DNA of 64,000 bases. It comes from Rhexocercosporidium sp. MPI-PUGE-AT-0058. Its lineage: Eukaryota; Ascomycota; Leotiomycetes; Helotiales. Of the stretch, positions 46,590 to 57,032 are shown one piece after another (within the stretch, counting starts at the first letter, position 1; each line of letters opens with the position of its first letter). Where the stretch lies: NCBI GenBank assembly GCA_020746875.1, contig JAGTJL010000006.1:248001-312000 (forward strand), written 5' to 3'. A program made the position numbers and the translations under genes. The notes below the pieces were generated by a model. That model worked only from the letters and a program-made list of their open reading frames with translations, was not told the origin of the DNA and did no database searches.

Positions 46590-46958
46590 ATGGATGCGAG
46601 ATCGGCAGAAGATCCTGTAACGGAATTATACACATACGATTCACTCCCAGAAGGCTGTATCCGGCTCTTGGAAATCACTTCTCTGCCTCCCAACGAATCA
46701 CTCTTGCCGTCAAGATCTCCTGCTGCAGGTAACGGTTTTTCATGGATGTGTCAAATTATACAGTTTGCACTGAAAGATTCAGATTATACTCCATTCGAAG
46801 CAATATCATATGTATGGGGAAATCCTAAGCGCAATAACGCGATTGTTTTGTCCAACAACAAACGATTGCCCATCACGGACTCTGTCCAAAAGGCACTCGA
46901 GTTTTGGGTTGAAGCACAGCAAAAAACACGCATGTTGGTCGATCAGTTATGTTTATAA
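46590..46958 (+). pseudogene. N-terminal fragment of a HET-domain (HET-6-like) gene
   Basis: The frame starts at a good ATG and reads YTYDSLPEGCIRLLEI, then the HET-domain opening FEAISYVWGNPKRNNAIVL and LPITDSVQKALEFW, as in HET-6/OR-allele proteins. It stops right after MLVDQLCL, where the family continues with the INQ motif and the rest of the domain. I found no splice site that rescues it. This amounts to roughly 120 residues of a protein normally of 500-700. HET proteins mediate heterokaryon (vegetative) incompatibility in the cytoplasm; this fragment is unlikely to. Confidence 0.75.
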
Positions 46959-47474
46959 GGCGATCGATACGGAATGATTGACCTCAAAAGTTTGAGGTTC
47001 CTGCCTCGCTTTCCTGAGGTTTTCCGTTTCTGGAATTTGTATTAGGACTGTAAGCCTTCACCGAACGGATTGGTAACTGTGACCGGATGTCCAAAAAGAC
47101 CCCTCCAGAAAACCACCCCCAACAAACCAATTGAGTCACTCTAAAAGCAGTATAATTTCACCAAAACTTGGCTGATTCAAAAGAACGGCTGAGGATCACG
47201 ATCAGCATTGTAACTGCACTAGATATAAAATGAATCCTTATCACTCTGAGCTCCCCAGATCCGAAAATAACCAGCGACGTGTAGACACCCCTGTCCAAAA
47301 TGCAAGCTCCCCACACCTCAGCCTCACCGCTGACCACCATTTCTCCATCGTCTCAAAACTTTATCCTACGAACCTACTATTATCCTAATCGCCAGCCGCA
47401 TAGACCATCAAGACTGAGAAGCTTTACACAGATAACACATCTGAACAAGTACTCTAACGGATCCGCTCCTCATC

Positions 47475-49313
47475 ATGCGCCTACTCCACACCACAAAGCT
47501 TACCCTCCACACTTTCTTCGATAAGGATGTGCCCAAATATGCTATCTTATCTCACAGATGGGACGAAGAAGAGGTCATATTCCAGGATCTTCAAAGTGGC
47601 CGAGGACCTGACATGCCTGGCTTCGCGAAGATCCAAGGTTGCTGTGCCCAAGCGAGGTCAGATGGTTGGGAGTACGCCTGGATCGACTCTTGTTGCATCG
47701 ACAAAAGCAGTAGTGCAGAGCTATCAGAAGCGATCAACTCGATGTTCAAGTGGTATGAGAAGGCAATGGTGTGCTATGTATATTTGTCAGACGTTGACGG
47801 CAAGAAAGCTATTCCGGAACAGCTCGAGGTGAGCGCTTGGTTCACTAGGGGCTGGACATTACAAGAGCTGCTGGCCCCTGAGACCGTGGTATTCTTTGAC
47901 CGCTACTGGAGAGACATTGGCACCAAGAGCACCCTCGAAGATCTGATATCGCAAATCACACGAATCCGAGATATCTTCGCATGGCAAGAGTGCTGCGTCG
48001 CCGAGAAAATGTCATGGGCTTCTCGTAGGGGGACAACTAGAGTCGAGGACGAGGCGTACTGCTTGATGGGGATATTCGATGTCAACATGCCGTTGTTGTA
48101 CGGGGAAGGGAAGAAGGCTTTCCAGAGGCTACAGCTGGAAATCTTGAATTCTTCTGATGATGACTCGCTGTTTTGCTGGGAGGACCACGATGGGTTTGGG
48201 TCCATGCTTGCAGTTAGTCCTGCCGCGTTCGAAAGTGGTTACAACATACGACACTATCCTGGCAGGGATCCTGCCCTGAGTCCTAACGTGCAAGACCCAG
48301 GTCGGAACACTCGAGCGTATTTCAAGCGCAAGGCGCATCCTACTACCTTATCTAACAAAGGCTTGCACTTATCACTTTTCCTCATTCCTATCCTGGCATT
48401 GGCGAATACAGCTGAGCCGAATTTCCCGGCTGCATACGTACGCGGAGATGTATATGGAGTGATACTTCAAGGCTTATTGTTTGGACTTGAAAATCGAAGC
48501 CCAGTCCTTGTCATGCAGAGAGTGTCCGACAACACTGCTCCTGATGATGATTGGAAGTGTGCTCGTATTTTGAACCACAAGATCTTCGCAATAGACTTAG
48601 AGCAAACGAAGCGGAATTGCGCGATAATTTCGAGCCTTCCGCCTTCCGAACTCGCTAGGATCACAGAAGCCGGTGAAATCAAAGATTTTACCTCAGCATC
48701 AAGACTAGTGTATGTGAAGGGCGTCAGCGGACCATCCCCATTGTCCATATCCGACTATTGCCTGCAGTGCGATATTCTTGTGCATGCGAGCTCACTCCGA
48801 ACCAACTCTTTCGAAATATCCCGAAAAGTACAACTTTATGGAGTGAAGGAAGAAGAAGTGTCTTCGGGCGAATTGTTGTCGGAGAGCCCTGCTGGACCTT
48901 TGAAATTGATATTCGAATCAACTTTTTATCCTAGAAATCGCAATATCCAAATATATTTCACGAACCACACAACGAAAGAGACTCTTCTGTTTCTTGTGTT
49001 CGGTGAAATATCCGGCCGAGTGTCTTTAGCACTACTCAAACTCAACACCGATCGGAGAGTTAGTCTACCTCTTCAGCTGGGCGGAAAGGCTATTGAAACC
49101 ACTGGAATGGATCGCGTCTCGGCTCGAATGATTAATGGGTCAATAGTGACGGCGTCTATCCGCCGTGCAGGTGGATCACAAGAAATCATTGAATATAATG
49201 CAGATATCGTTGTGAACGAATCCGGATCCATCTTCTGGCCACCATCAAAGAGACATTCTGAGCTGACGGACTACGTAGCTCAGAAAATGGAGGAAAGCAA
49301 TGAAAGTCTCTAG
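47475..49313 (+). CDS. HET-domain protein (heterokaryon incompatibility), HET-E-type HET domain
   Basis: A single exon of 612 residues. The N-terminal 250 residues are a complete HET domain of the kind found at the head of Podospora HET-E: MRLLHTTKLTL, YAILSHRW, WEYAWIDSCCIDKSSSAELSEAINSM, FTRGWTLQELLAPE, MSWASRRGTTRVEDEAYCLMGIF and MPLLYGEGKKAFQRLQ. The C-terminal 350 residues have no NACHT or WD40 repeats and look like the variable beta-rich tail of solo HET proteins. Such proteins trigger cell death when unlike strains fuse. The gene lies between pieces of a second, broken HET gene. Confidence 0.9.
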   Translation: MRLLHTTKLTLHTFFDKDVPKYAILSHRWDEEEVIFQDLQSGRGPDMPGFAKIQGCCAQARSDGWEYAWIDSCCIDKSSSAELSEAINSMFKWYEKAMVCYVYLSDVDGKKAIPEQLEVSAWFTRGWTLQELLAPETVVFFDRYWRDIGTKSTLEDLISQITRIRDIFAWQECCVAEKMSWASRRGTTRVEDEAYCLMGIFDVNMPLLYGEGKKAFQRLQLEILNSSDDDSLFCWEDHDGFGSMLAVSPAAFESGYNIRHYPGRDPALSPNVQDPGRNTRAYFKRKAHPTTLSNKGLHLSLFLIPILALANTAEPNFPAAYVRGDVYGVILQGLLFGLENRSPVLVMQRVSDNTAPDDDWKCARILNHKIFAIDLEQTKRNCAIISSLPPSELARITEAGEIKDFTSASRLVYVKGVSGPSPLSISDYCLQCDILVHASSLRTNSFEISRKVQLYGVKEEEVSSGELLSESPAGPLKLIFESTFYPRNRNIQIYFTNHTTKETLLFLVFGEISGRVSLALLKLNTDRRVSLPLQLGGKAIETTGMDRVSARMINGSIVTASIRRAGGSQEIIEYNADIVVNESGSIFWPPSKRHSELTDYVAQKMEESNESL

Positions 49314-49590
49314 CACTCCCGCAAATCTGATGGTCTAGCGGCAATCTCTGAATGACCCTGGGGAAGAAGTGACGATTAAGAAGAGCTTGCAGATTCTGGC
49401 GGGAAGGTGAGAGAGGATGGGGGAGGGGTTCAGTAGTACATCCGAATTCTTCACGAAATTCGCATTGTGCACTGAGTCCTTGACATTGTCTCTAGCCATG
49501 TCAACATAGCTGAGCAGCAATGACATCATCTGCGACTAGCTTTGCCGTGAGCGCAACAGTAGGTTGCTTGTTCAAGTATCCAACGAGTAG

Positions 49591-50681
49591 TTCCAAGAAC
49601 TGTTCCAGGGAATAAGAACTCAGTTATTGTCAGATGTCGCCGGTCTGATTGAAGCCTTCGACCAGCGCGACTTGGTTTATGCCTTCTCCTCGCTTAATCC
49701 AGTCCCTCGCATCACGATTGAACCTAATTATACGCTCTCCGTTCGCGATTATTTCATCAACACAGCCCGTTCTATCATTGCTGCTACTCAAGCTCTCGAT
49801 CTCCTCGCTGTTGCACCTCGGGATGAGAATTCTGATTGGCGTATGAAGCAATCTTGGATTGATGCCCCGCCAAGGACCCCATCATAGGTGCCAGATTAGT
49901 GCTACCGCGCGTCAGGTGTACCTTTGTTGTACCCGAAAGGAAGGACACCTTTTCGGTCCTCCAAAAGACGCCCATACATCTCACTCGAGTCTGTACCTGG
50001 GCGGAAATCAGACTGTCTTGTAATCAAAGGGAAAATGTTCACAAAAGTCCATGCCATATCATAAATTCGAACCGGTTTAGGGTCACGGAGACCTATGCAA
50101 GCTTATGTTCGTCTGGATGAACAGCGTTCTGTTCTGCAGTCGATAATTTCATCTCTGCAATCTACTCTTACTCGGGCAGAATTGATATCCTCTGCTTCCA
50201 ATGCAGGTACTCTGGGACGACTCGTCTCCTGCGGCTTATGATCGCCGATGCAGCCTTTGTTCCTCCACTCTCCGAGACAATCGTGGACGAAGACAATGAC
50301 TTTCGTCCGGATGGTGTACTACATGATCATCGCATCTCACGACTTCTGGAAATCTATGACGGCCGAAGGAGAGGCGCAGATGGGCTGTGGCAACGTGATC
50401 TTAGACTCCTTAGCGAATATGTGCTCGTGCTGAGACGACGGCGCGTGTTCGTCACTTTGGATAGGAAGCTAGGACTGGGAATGGAGTCAATGAGACTTGG
50501 TGATGATATTACTCTAATCCATGGCTCCAGTGCGCCTTTGATTCTACGACAAAAGACCGCCGGGGATGGCACTAAACTTTATGAGCTTGTCGGGCAATGC
50601 TACGTGGAGGGTGCAATGTATGGTGAAGCATGTACTTGGGACGAATTCAATGCTGATGAAAGGGCGTTGCGGCGTTGGTGA
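49591..50681 (+). pseudogene. Middle and C-terminal fragment of a HET-6-like gene
   Basis: From 49591 the frame reads into AFDQRDLVYAFSSL and RITIEPNYTLSVRDYF, matching the region after the HET domain in HET-6-like proteins (the usual form is DPRDKVYALLGL). It ends in a stop at 49887, and the next 350 bp are broken over several frames. The C-terminus resumes at about 50214 and 50238 (an ATG) and runs to 50681 with VFVTLDRKLGLGMESMRLGD and KLYELVGQCYVEGAMYGEA, the standard HET-6 tail. No ATG begins the first part. With the N-terminal piece at 46590 it could be one gene split by the intact HET gene between them. Confidence 0.7.
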
Positions 50682-50791
50682 TCGTCCCATTTGGTGAAGC
50701 AAAAGTATGCTTCAATGTCAAAAATTTCAGTTCCTTCTGACAAATAGAAGCAAAGCTTAGAATTATGTGTTTGCATACAGCAGTGAAGCAT

Positions 50792-51030
50792 AGTATCCCA
50801 TGGACTGGCAACTCGCTTGCATATTTTAGCGCTATAATTTGAGGTGGCCGCATCGAGTGCAGTTCGACTATTAAAAGAATTCTAAGAAGATCAAAAGAAG
50901 AGTTTGAAATAATACTTGTAGCTTTCTAGAACACTTTTTAGAAGTCGTGGTAGCTGAGTTGTGTTATTGCGAAAAAGAGGTCTCCTTTCAAATGGCGCTA
51001 AAATGTGTTCATGCCAGTCCATGGGATACT
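50792..51030. mobile_element. MITE-like element with about 40-bp terminal inverted repeats
   Basis: The left arm (50792-50832) and right arm (50994-51030) are reverse complements. Nineteen bases at the outer ends, AGTATCCCATGGACTGGCA, match exactly, followed by an inner ATTTTAGCGC match with a few unmatched bases between. The 160 bp inside have no coding capacity. I see no clear target-site duplication: the flanks are T on the left and G on the right. It lies just 3' of the HET-6-like remnant. Confidence 0.65.
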
Positions 51031-51424
51031 GTAGGAGAGCCAAGTATTGACTTCTAGATAGAATTATGGTTATGTGCAAAGCGGACTAAACTAGCCTGGG
51101 ATGGTACTAGCTTTAGGTTGCAATATTTTTGATGCTAATGTTCTTTGGGTGGGGGTCATGAAACTTTCTGGTGAGCGACTGGTTGAAGTACCCAGCAGAT
51201 CAAAGAAGAAAAAGGTTCACATCAGAAATGCAACATGCTGACAGCCCACACCCAAAATCCGTCCAATGAAAGTCACTAATCCCCTCAATGCTGACAGCGC
51301 GGGGCAGGCGGCTGCGCCTCCCGATCAATCTCATTGAGCATCCGCTTGATCGTCCGAGGCTTCGATCTTCTCAGCCTTGTGTGTGATGGCTTAAATCCGC
51401 AGGTTGGGAGGAGGGTCAGAGGAG

Positions 51425-51436
51425 ATATATATATAT
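51425..51436 (+). promoter_or_regulatory. TA run acting as a TATA element
   Basis: Six TA dinucleotides lie about 100 bp upstream of the start codon at 51534, followed by a C/T-rich leader, an arrangement seen in active fungal core promoters. Confidence 0.45.
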
Positions 51437-51533
51437 CCTCCTCCCTCCTCCCACTTCCTCTCCCTCTTTCCCTTTCCTCAAACTCCCATCTCCTACCTTT
51501 CCATTCTCAAAATACCCCAAGAACAAAGCAACA

Positions 51534-52428
51534 ATGCATCTCCTCCTCACCGGCGCAACAGGCCTCGTCGGGTCCGCCGTGCTCCAAACAATGCTCACCA
51601 CACCATCCATATCCAAGATCAGCATCCTCTCACGCCGCCCCGTCGCCCAGGCCGAGGGACACAGTAAAGCGAATGTGATTATCCATAAGGATTTTGCGGA
51701 ATACGGGACGGAAGTCCTCAATCAGTTGAGGGACGTACATGGGGTGGTGTGGGCGTTGGGGATTAGTAGTACAAAAGTTGGGAAGGAGTGAGTGCTTGCT
51801 TTTTCTCTACTCCCTTTTTCTTTCTGGTTCTTACTTGATGCCTTTAGCTTTTTGGGGTTTGCGGAAGGGCGAAGGCGAGAGGGTTTGGGGATGGAAGAAG
51901 AGAGGAAGATACACACAGCTAACATTTCTTCTTCTTCCTAACAGAGAATACGAACTCATAACGCACACCTACCCCCTCGCATTCGCTCGCGCCCTCAGCA
52001 AGACAACCTCCCCTTCCCCCTTACCATTCGTCTACATATCCGGTGAAGGCGCAACGCCTACCCCCTCCTTCTTAACCACGCACTGGGCCTTAACCAAAGG
52101 GCGTACGGAATCCGCCCTCCTTGCTCTCTCCAAAGATCCCTCCTATGCCAATCTCCGCCCTCTGTCCCTCCGTCCCGGCGGCGTCGATATGAAAGACCAC
52201 CCTGAGATCCATCAGTGGGTTGGGGAGAGGGGGTGGGCTGAAGCGTTGGCGCTGCCGGTTCTGAGGATACTGCCGGGTATAAAGGGATTGATGAGCCCGA
52301 CGAGGGAGTTGGGGAGTGTGGTTGTGGGGTTGGCGATGGGTGGGGGAGAGGTCCAAGAGGGGAGCGGCGTTAGTGGGGAGGGGAGGACGTTAAATAATGC
52401 TGCGTTGAGGAGGTTAGCTGGGATTTGA
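51534..52428 (+). CDS. NAD(P)-binding Rossmann-fold protein, nucleoside-sugar-epimerase/NmrA-like
   Basis: Two exons (51534-51787 and 51945-52428) give 245 residues. The intron is long here (157 nt), with a GTGAGT donor and a CTAACAG acceptor. The N-terminus LLTGATGLVGSAVL is the GxxGxxG nucleotide-binding loop. Next come SILSRRPV, VVWALGIS, a YPLAFARALS helix, FVYISGEGA, and LSLRPGGVDM, where extended SDR enzymes have their substrate-facing Pro-Gly. The usual YxxxK is replaced here by WALTKGRTE, so Lys is kept but the Tyr position is not obvious; catalysis is uncertain. It is probably cytosolic, and its substrate is unknown. The protein resembles the short atypical SDRs that fungi carry in several copies. 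Confidence 0.85.
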
Positions 52429-53454
52429 GGGGTGGTGAAGGGTGTGAGTGAATGGCGTCCTACGTAGGGAGGGAGAATGCTGGTGTAAGCTAGAGGGATA
52501 GATAGGTCGTTCGGCACAGTAGGGCGGGAGGGAATCAAAAGCACCGACATATTGAAATGATGTACCTTTTTGTTCTACTCTCGGTCTCACTCTCACAGAT
52601 GCACAGGAAACGAAGGCAGGAGAGAGTGTATGTTTGTGTTTGTTTTAATTTATTTTGTTATTTCTTTCCTCCCAGCAATCCGAAGCATAGGCATAGGCAG
52701 TTCTGATCTGTATCAAGAACACCTCCTTCCTTCCTTCCTTTCTTCCTTCCACAATCTAGGGGTTTCAATTTCTACAATACAGTTCCCTTCCCAGCTTCTC
52801 GACCAACTTAAGCACTGACCAATCAACACATCCAACAAACCAGACTTAAGAAACAAAGGATAGAAGATAGGCAAAGCAGGAATGAGATCAACTGCCGATA
52901 GATACATAAATCGATGTTAAGCAACCGAAGAACGCCTGTAAATGTTGGTATCGAGCAACAACAGTGATGAGGATAAGAATATACAGATAGAAGATAGATG
53001 AGTGATGAAAGTGATGCGATTGATGAAAGTAGGAGAACGGACGCGATGCCTTTGGAGGAACATGCGGTCTGCAATATGCGTAAGTAGTTGGGGTGTCAAG
53101 AAGATGAAAGTAGCAGCGTGCGCTATGCAGAAAATAAACAGCAAAAACAATGCAGGTAACGGATTGTGGTCGTCGTCCAAGTCGTTTGTGTTTGGGTAGT
53201 GTGGTTGATTCGTTTCGTAAAGCATCGAGCGTCGAAATCGTAAGGAATGTAAGAACGTAGTATAGAATAGGTATAGGCCTCACTCTTGTATGAAGGCGGA
53301 AGCAAGGCTTGGGAGTGAGGGGTAGTTGTGGTGGTGCAGTGTAGTGTGTATGGAGGAGTGCGATGAGCCCCATAACCAGGAGCGAGCAAGAGTAAGTAAA
53401 CAAAAAACAAACGCAGAACAAGACGTCGCTTCGTGATCCGTAAACTCGAGTCTC
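52429..53454. other. Convergent 3' flanks
   Basis: Between the Rossmann-fold gene (plus) and Uds1 (minus), which converge. A TTCC tetramer run lies near 52730-52750. Overlapping frames on both strands have A/T-rich composition and no domain. Confidence 0.5.
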
Positions 53455-55887
53455 TCACTTCAACTTGCCAGCACTCCTCTGCTTGTGCAACGCCATGCCC
53501 TCGAACGCAACAGCATTCAACAACATCGGCAACTGCTCTTCCTCCTTCTTCTCCACCACAGGCGTCGGCGTCGCCTCACCGTCAAGCGTAGGCTCCTCGC
53601 CCATGCGCTTAATCTCGTCCTCGACATCCGCCATCAATGCTGAGATATCACTATCAGCATAGATGCGAATACTCTCCACACACCTCCTGCTAGTCCTCAA
53701 CGGGGCTTCCGGAGACGACACCTTAACCTCCTCAACCACACGCTCGAGACGTTCCGGCGACGACGATTTCGTTGGCGAGCGAGGCGGCGTGTTGGGATCA
53801 CGAGAAGGTGCTTGCGACGTGACATGCGGCTTGATATTCTCGCCTCCACCCAACAACAAACCGAGCGCCTCATCACTCGTCGGCGACGACGTAGAATTCA
53901 TCATCAGCGCGGCAGCGACATGCTCCAACAGCTTCTGGCGCACTCTCGTGCGCCTGTTCTCCGCTTGTTCGAGCTTCGACACCCAGTCATCAATACTAGT
54001 ATCCAACTCACTCAGCGCCTCTTCCTGGCGCAACATGCTCTCGTGACTAAAGCGTGCGACGCGGGGACTACGCAGGTAGGTGCAGATCCTCTCATGGAGG
54101 TTGCGGCGGCCAGAGCGGAGAGAACGGTGGGTTTTGCGGAGGTATTCGCACCTTTCGTCCAGGGCGCGAAGTTCGCGAGAGAGGGCCTCGACGTCTTTGG
54201 TGCAGAGGACTTGGAAGCGGGAGGCTTGGCCTATGGCTTGTTTGCGGAGACTGGCAATCTCGCTTGTGGGGAGGTGGGTGTGAGCTGTTGCTGCGGTATG
54301 GCCGGTTGGGAGATGTTCAAAGGCGCGTTGCTCTTCTGATCTATCTCGGGGAGAGTATGATCCTGGTGTTGGTGAACGTGTTAGGGGATGAGTGGTGCAT
54401 GCTGATGTTGGGATGGAGGATGAGGTCTTTGAGTTGGATCGTTTGACCGGGGATCCTTCGGATGGAGAACGTCTTTTTGGACGGCCTCGGTCCATGATCG
54501 ATGCTGCGCTTTCGGATTCATGTCTTCGGTGACCTTTGAGAACTGGACCGACGGGGAAGGATCGTTGGTGTGTGAGAGAATGTTGAGCAGCGTCCGAGGA
54601 GCTTTTGGTGTGGCACATGTGACTTTGGCTGGTGGCAGAAGTTGTTACTGGAGAGCAGGAGGTCCCGTTCCATGGTCTGGGTGATGAACGACCCTCGAGC
54701 GGGAACTGGGGATTGGGTAGAGGCTTTGGTGAGCAACGGCCCTCGAGCGGGAATTGAGGAAGAGCAAATGGAGTGTTCGGTGTGGTCGAAACAGAGGTTG
54801 CTGCAGTGGAGGCTGAAAGCAAAGTACTGGATGAACCTGACATGGGAGTATATGGGGAGGCCCGTGGGTGTGGGGAAACCTCCATCATCCGCGCAGACTT
54901 GGGAGGAACATCTGGGGGACTACCAGAGCTTCCACTTCCCGAGCGCGAGCGCATACGGGAAGTAGATGACTGCCGGTTAAGTCTCTGTTGAGGTTGTGTA
55001 GACGTCGATTGCGGGATGACAAGCGGCGTCAGGGATTTGGGTGAGAGAGGTTGTTGTTTCGGCGAGGCGGATCGAGATTTGTTTCGAGAGGAGTATGAGG
55101 TTGGTGCTGGGAGCGGCTGGGAGATGTCTTCGTCGTCGAAGAACTGGCTGGTCTCCTGTATATTCGCTTGAGCCTGTCCATTACTTCCACTATCCGGAGA
55201 TATAGCCATCTCAGCATTCTCATCCAATGCAGGTCCGGATATGCAGGAGAGCATGCTCTCGCCAAACACATGCTGCCGCCAGCTATTACCGGGTGCACTA
55301 ATAGATCGCTCGTGTAGTGGTGGCCGGCCGGGTATAGTAGCTGGGAGATCTTATCAGTTTCATGAAACAAACCAGAATCATTCCGTCCTCGAACTTGTAC
55401 TCACGAGAATCCATGGCAACTTCCTGGACCGTGGTCATTGGACCAAGTTCTGCTGGCATACTGGGCTTCCGTCTACGGTTGACCGCCTGCTCCTTCGGTT
55501 TCAGTCCCAGTCGGAGAGCGTTCGTGAGTAAGGACCGGTCCTTTTCATTCGTTCCATTCTGCCCTGCTACTGTCGATTGGGATGACTCTGCTTCACCGTT
55601 CTTCTGTCCTGCAGCTATCGATAGCTTTTCCTTTGCCGCCGGAAAGAGCTGATACTTTCGAGGCTCCGTCGGTTGATGCATCCTCCACACATACTTCTCG
55701 GAATCATCGGTGCAAGAGCTCTCATTTGTCTGTGTAACTTTTAGTGAGCGAGTTCGACGAAGGTGTTGGCCAAACATACTGCTGATGATGTTTCTTTGGG
55801 GGGAGGTGGTGATAGCTCTCTGGCTATATAATTATTCAACCCCAAGCTGCTTGATGGTCCCACCATCAAATCTGCAATATGAGCCAT
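53455..55887 (-). CDS. Up-regulated-during-septation protein (Uds1 domain)
   Basis: Three exons (55780-55887, 55405-55729, 53455-55340) give 772 residues. The first intron (55730-55779) has a GTATGT donor and an ACACAG acceptor, so the ATG at 55777 actually lies inside an intron and the true start is 55887. The first 500 residues are disordered and Ser/Pro-rich, with many SP sites for kinases, and contain two direct copies of a PQFPLEGR-SP-P module. Residues about 503-625 are the Uds1 domain: a helical, coiled-coil region with LRKQAIGQASRFQVLCTKDV, LRALDERCEYLRKTHRSL and LDTSIDDWVSKLEQAE. Relatives are up-regulated at septation in fission yeast and are thought to work in cytokinesis or polarity. 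The C-terminus is again disordered. Confidence 0.88.
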
Positions 55888-56328
55888 GGACGTTTCAACG
55901 CTACCAGCTTGGCCTGTCCGGTTGATTCCTGGAAGGATTCTCCACAAAGGTAAGAATGGGAAAGTAATGCACTGAGAATTACGTTATCCCGACGAGCTGT
56001 TCCACAGACGTAGGATGAGAATATTAGGATTCAGATAAGAATCAAATTTTGAAAGATGGTCCACAGGATCCTTAAGCAAGATTGCATGAACAGGAGAACC
56101 GATATACTTAAGTGCAGACCGAAGCAGCTTTGACGGACCCCGGACGATGAAGACGATTCGACTATCTTAACATCAGATCCCTGGATCATATAAGAAACGA
56201 TGCAGCAAGGATAGCTCTCATCCATGCTCCAACGATGGTGCTGCTTGGAGTGGAGCAACACATGAACGCTGTGGCGTCTGAGACACCGCAGGTACTCTTT
56301 TCTTTACCTCTCCAGTGTCCACTCCAGA
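55888..56328. other. Intergenic
   Basis: Upstream of Uds1 and 3' of the three-exon hypothetical gene, both minus strand. No gene seen. Confidence 0.45.
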
Positions 56329-57032
56329 CTAGACCGTCACGCCCCCCAGCAACTGAGGCGTTGCGATGGAGGGGTGCTGGGTGGTGCTGCGGCCTTGGGA
56401 TGCAGAATGAAACCGCTTGAGCCCACGACAGGCAAGCTTGCTCCGCGATCAGCCAGGGTCAGTGACAGTGAACCGTGCAAGACAGAAGCCGTGGAACAGT
56501 TCTCACTCATGACCACTTACCAGGAAGGCACTGCAGGCAGCCAGGGCAGCGGGAGGAAGTCGAAGGAGTCTAGGGGTGGCGGACTCGGAGACTTCTCCTG
56601 CATCGGGTAAGGTTCTAGTGATGAGAGTTCACTTCTGCAGCACTCGAGCACTTGAAGCACGTTGTTGTTGAGCTTCCTGGCTTCTTGGTCAACTTCGGCT
56701 AATATATTCGAGTACTGGCTGGGCTGCAAAACTCCGTTGCTGAGTTTGTTTTTGAGTGCATGGCTGGTACTTCCGTACATGTGCAATCCTAGATGGAGAC
56801 TTGTATAGGGGTCATAATTGGTCCGCGGAAGAAAGCATTTGTAGGGAGAAGCCTTCCAATTCTTGCACGGACGTTGCTTTTGGGTTACATTCTGACGAGT
56901 GCAATTAGTTAGTTAGTGGGGGCAGTCCGTGCTTTGCTGATGCTGATTGCTCTCGCCTCCCTGAAGCCCTCGGTTACACACCTCGACTCGACTCAAACTC
57001 GAATCAACTGATCTCAACGCCAAGCCAGCCAT
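56329..57032 (-). CDS. Short three-exon hypothetical protein
   Basis: Exons 56982-57032, 56521-56891 and 56329-56386 give 159 residues. The first intron (56892-56981) has a GTGTGT donor and a strong repeated CTAACTAACTAAT branch region before CAG. The second (56387-56520) has GTAAGT and GCAG. An in-frame TGA sits directly upstream of the start ATG. The protein shows MAGLALRSVDSSLSRVE, then a Cys/Lys/Trp region (RPCKNWKASPYKCF), a helical segment with EVDQEARKLNNNVLQVLECC, and a Pro-rich end. There is no signal peptide, membrane helix or known domain. Only the middle exon is long enough to be convincing alone; the outer exons rest on splice signals and phase. I do not recognise it. Confidence 0.5.
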
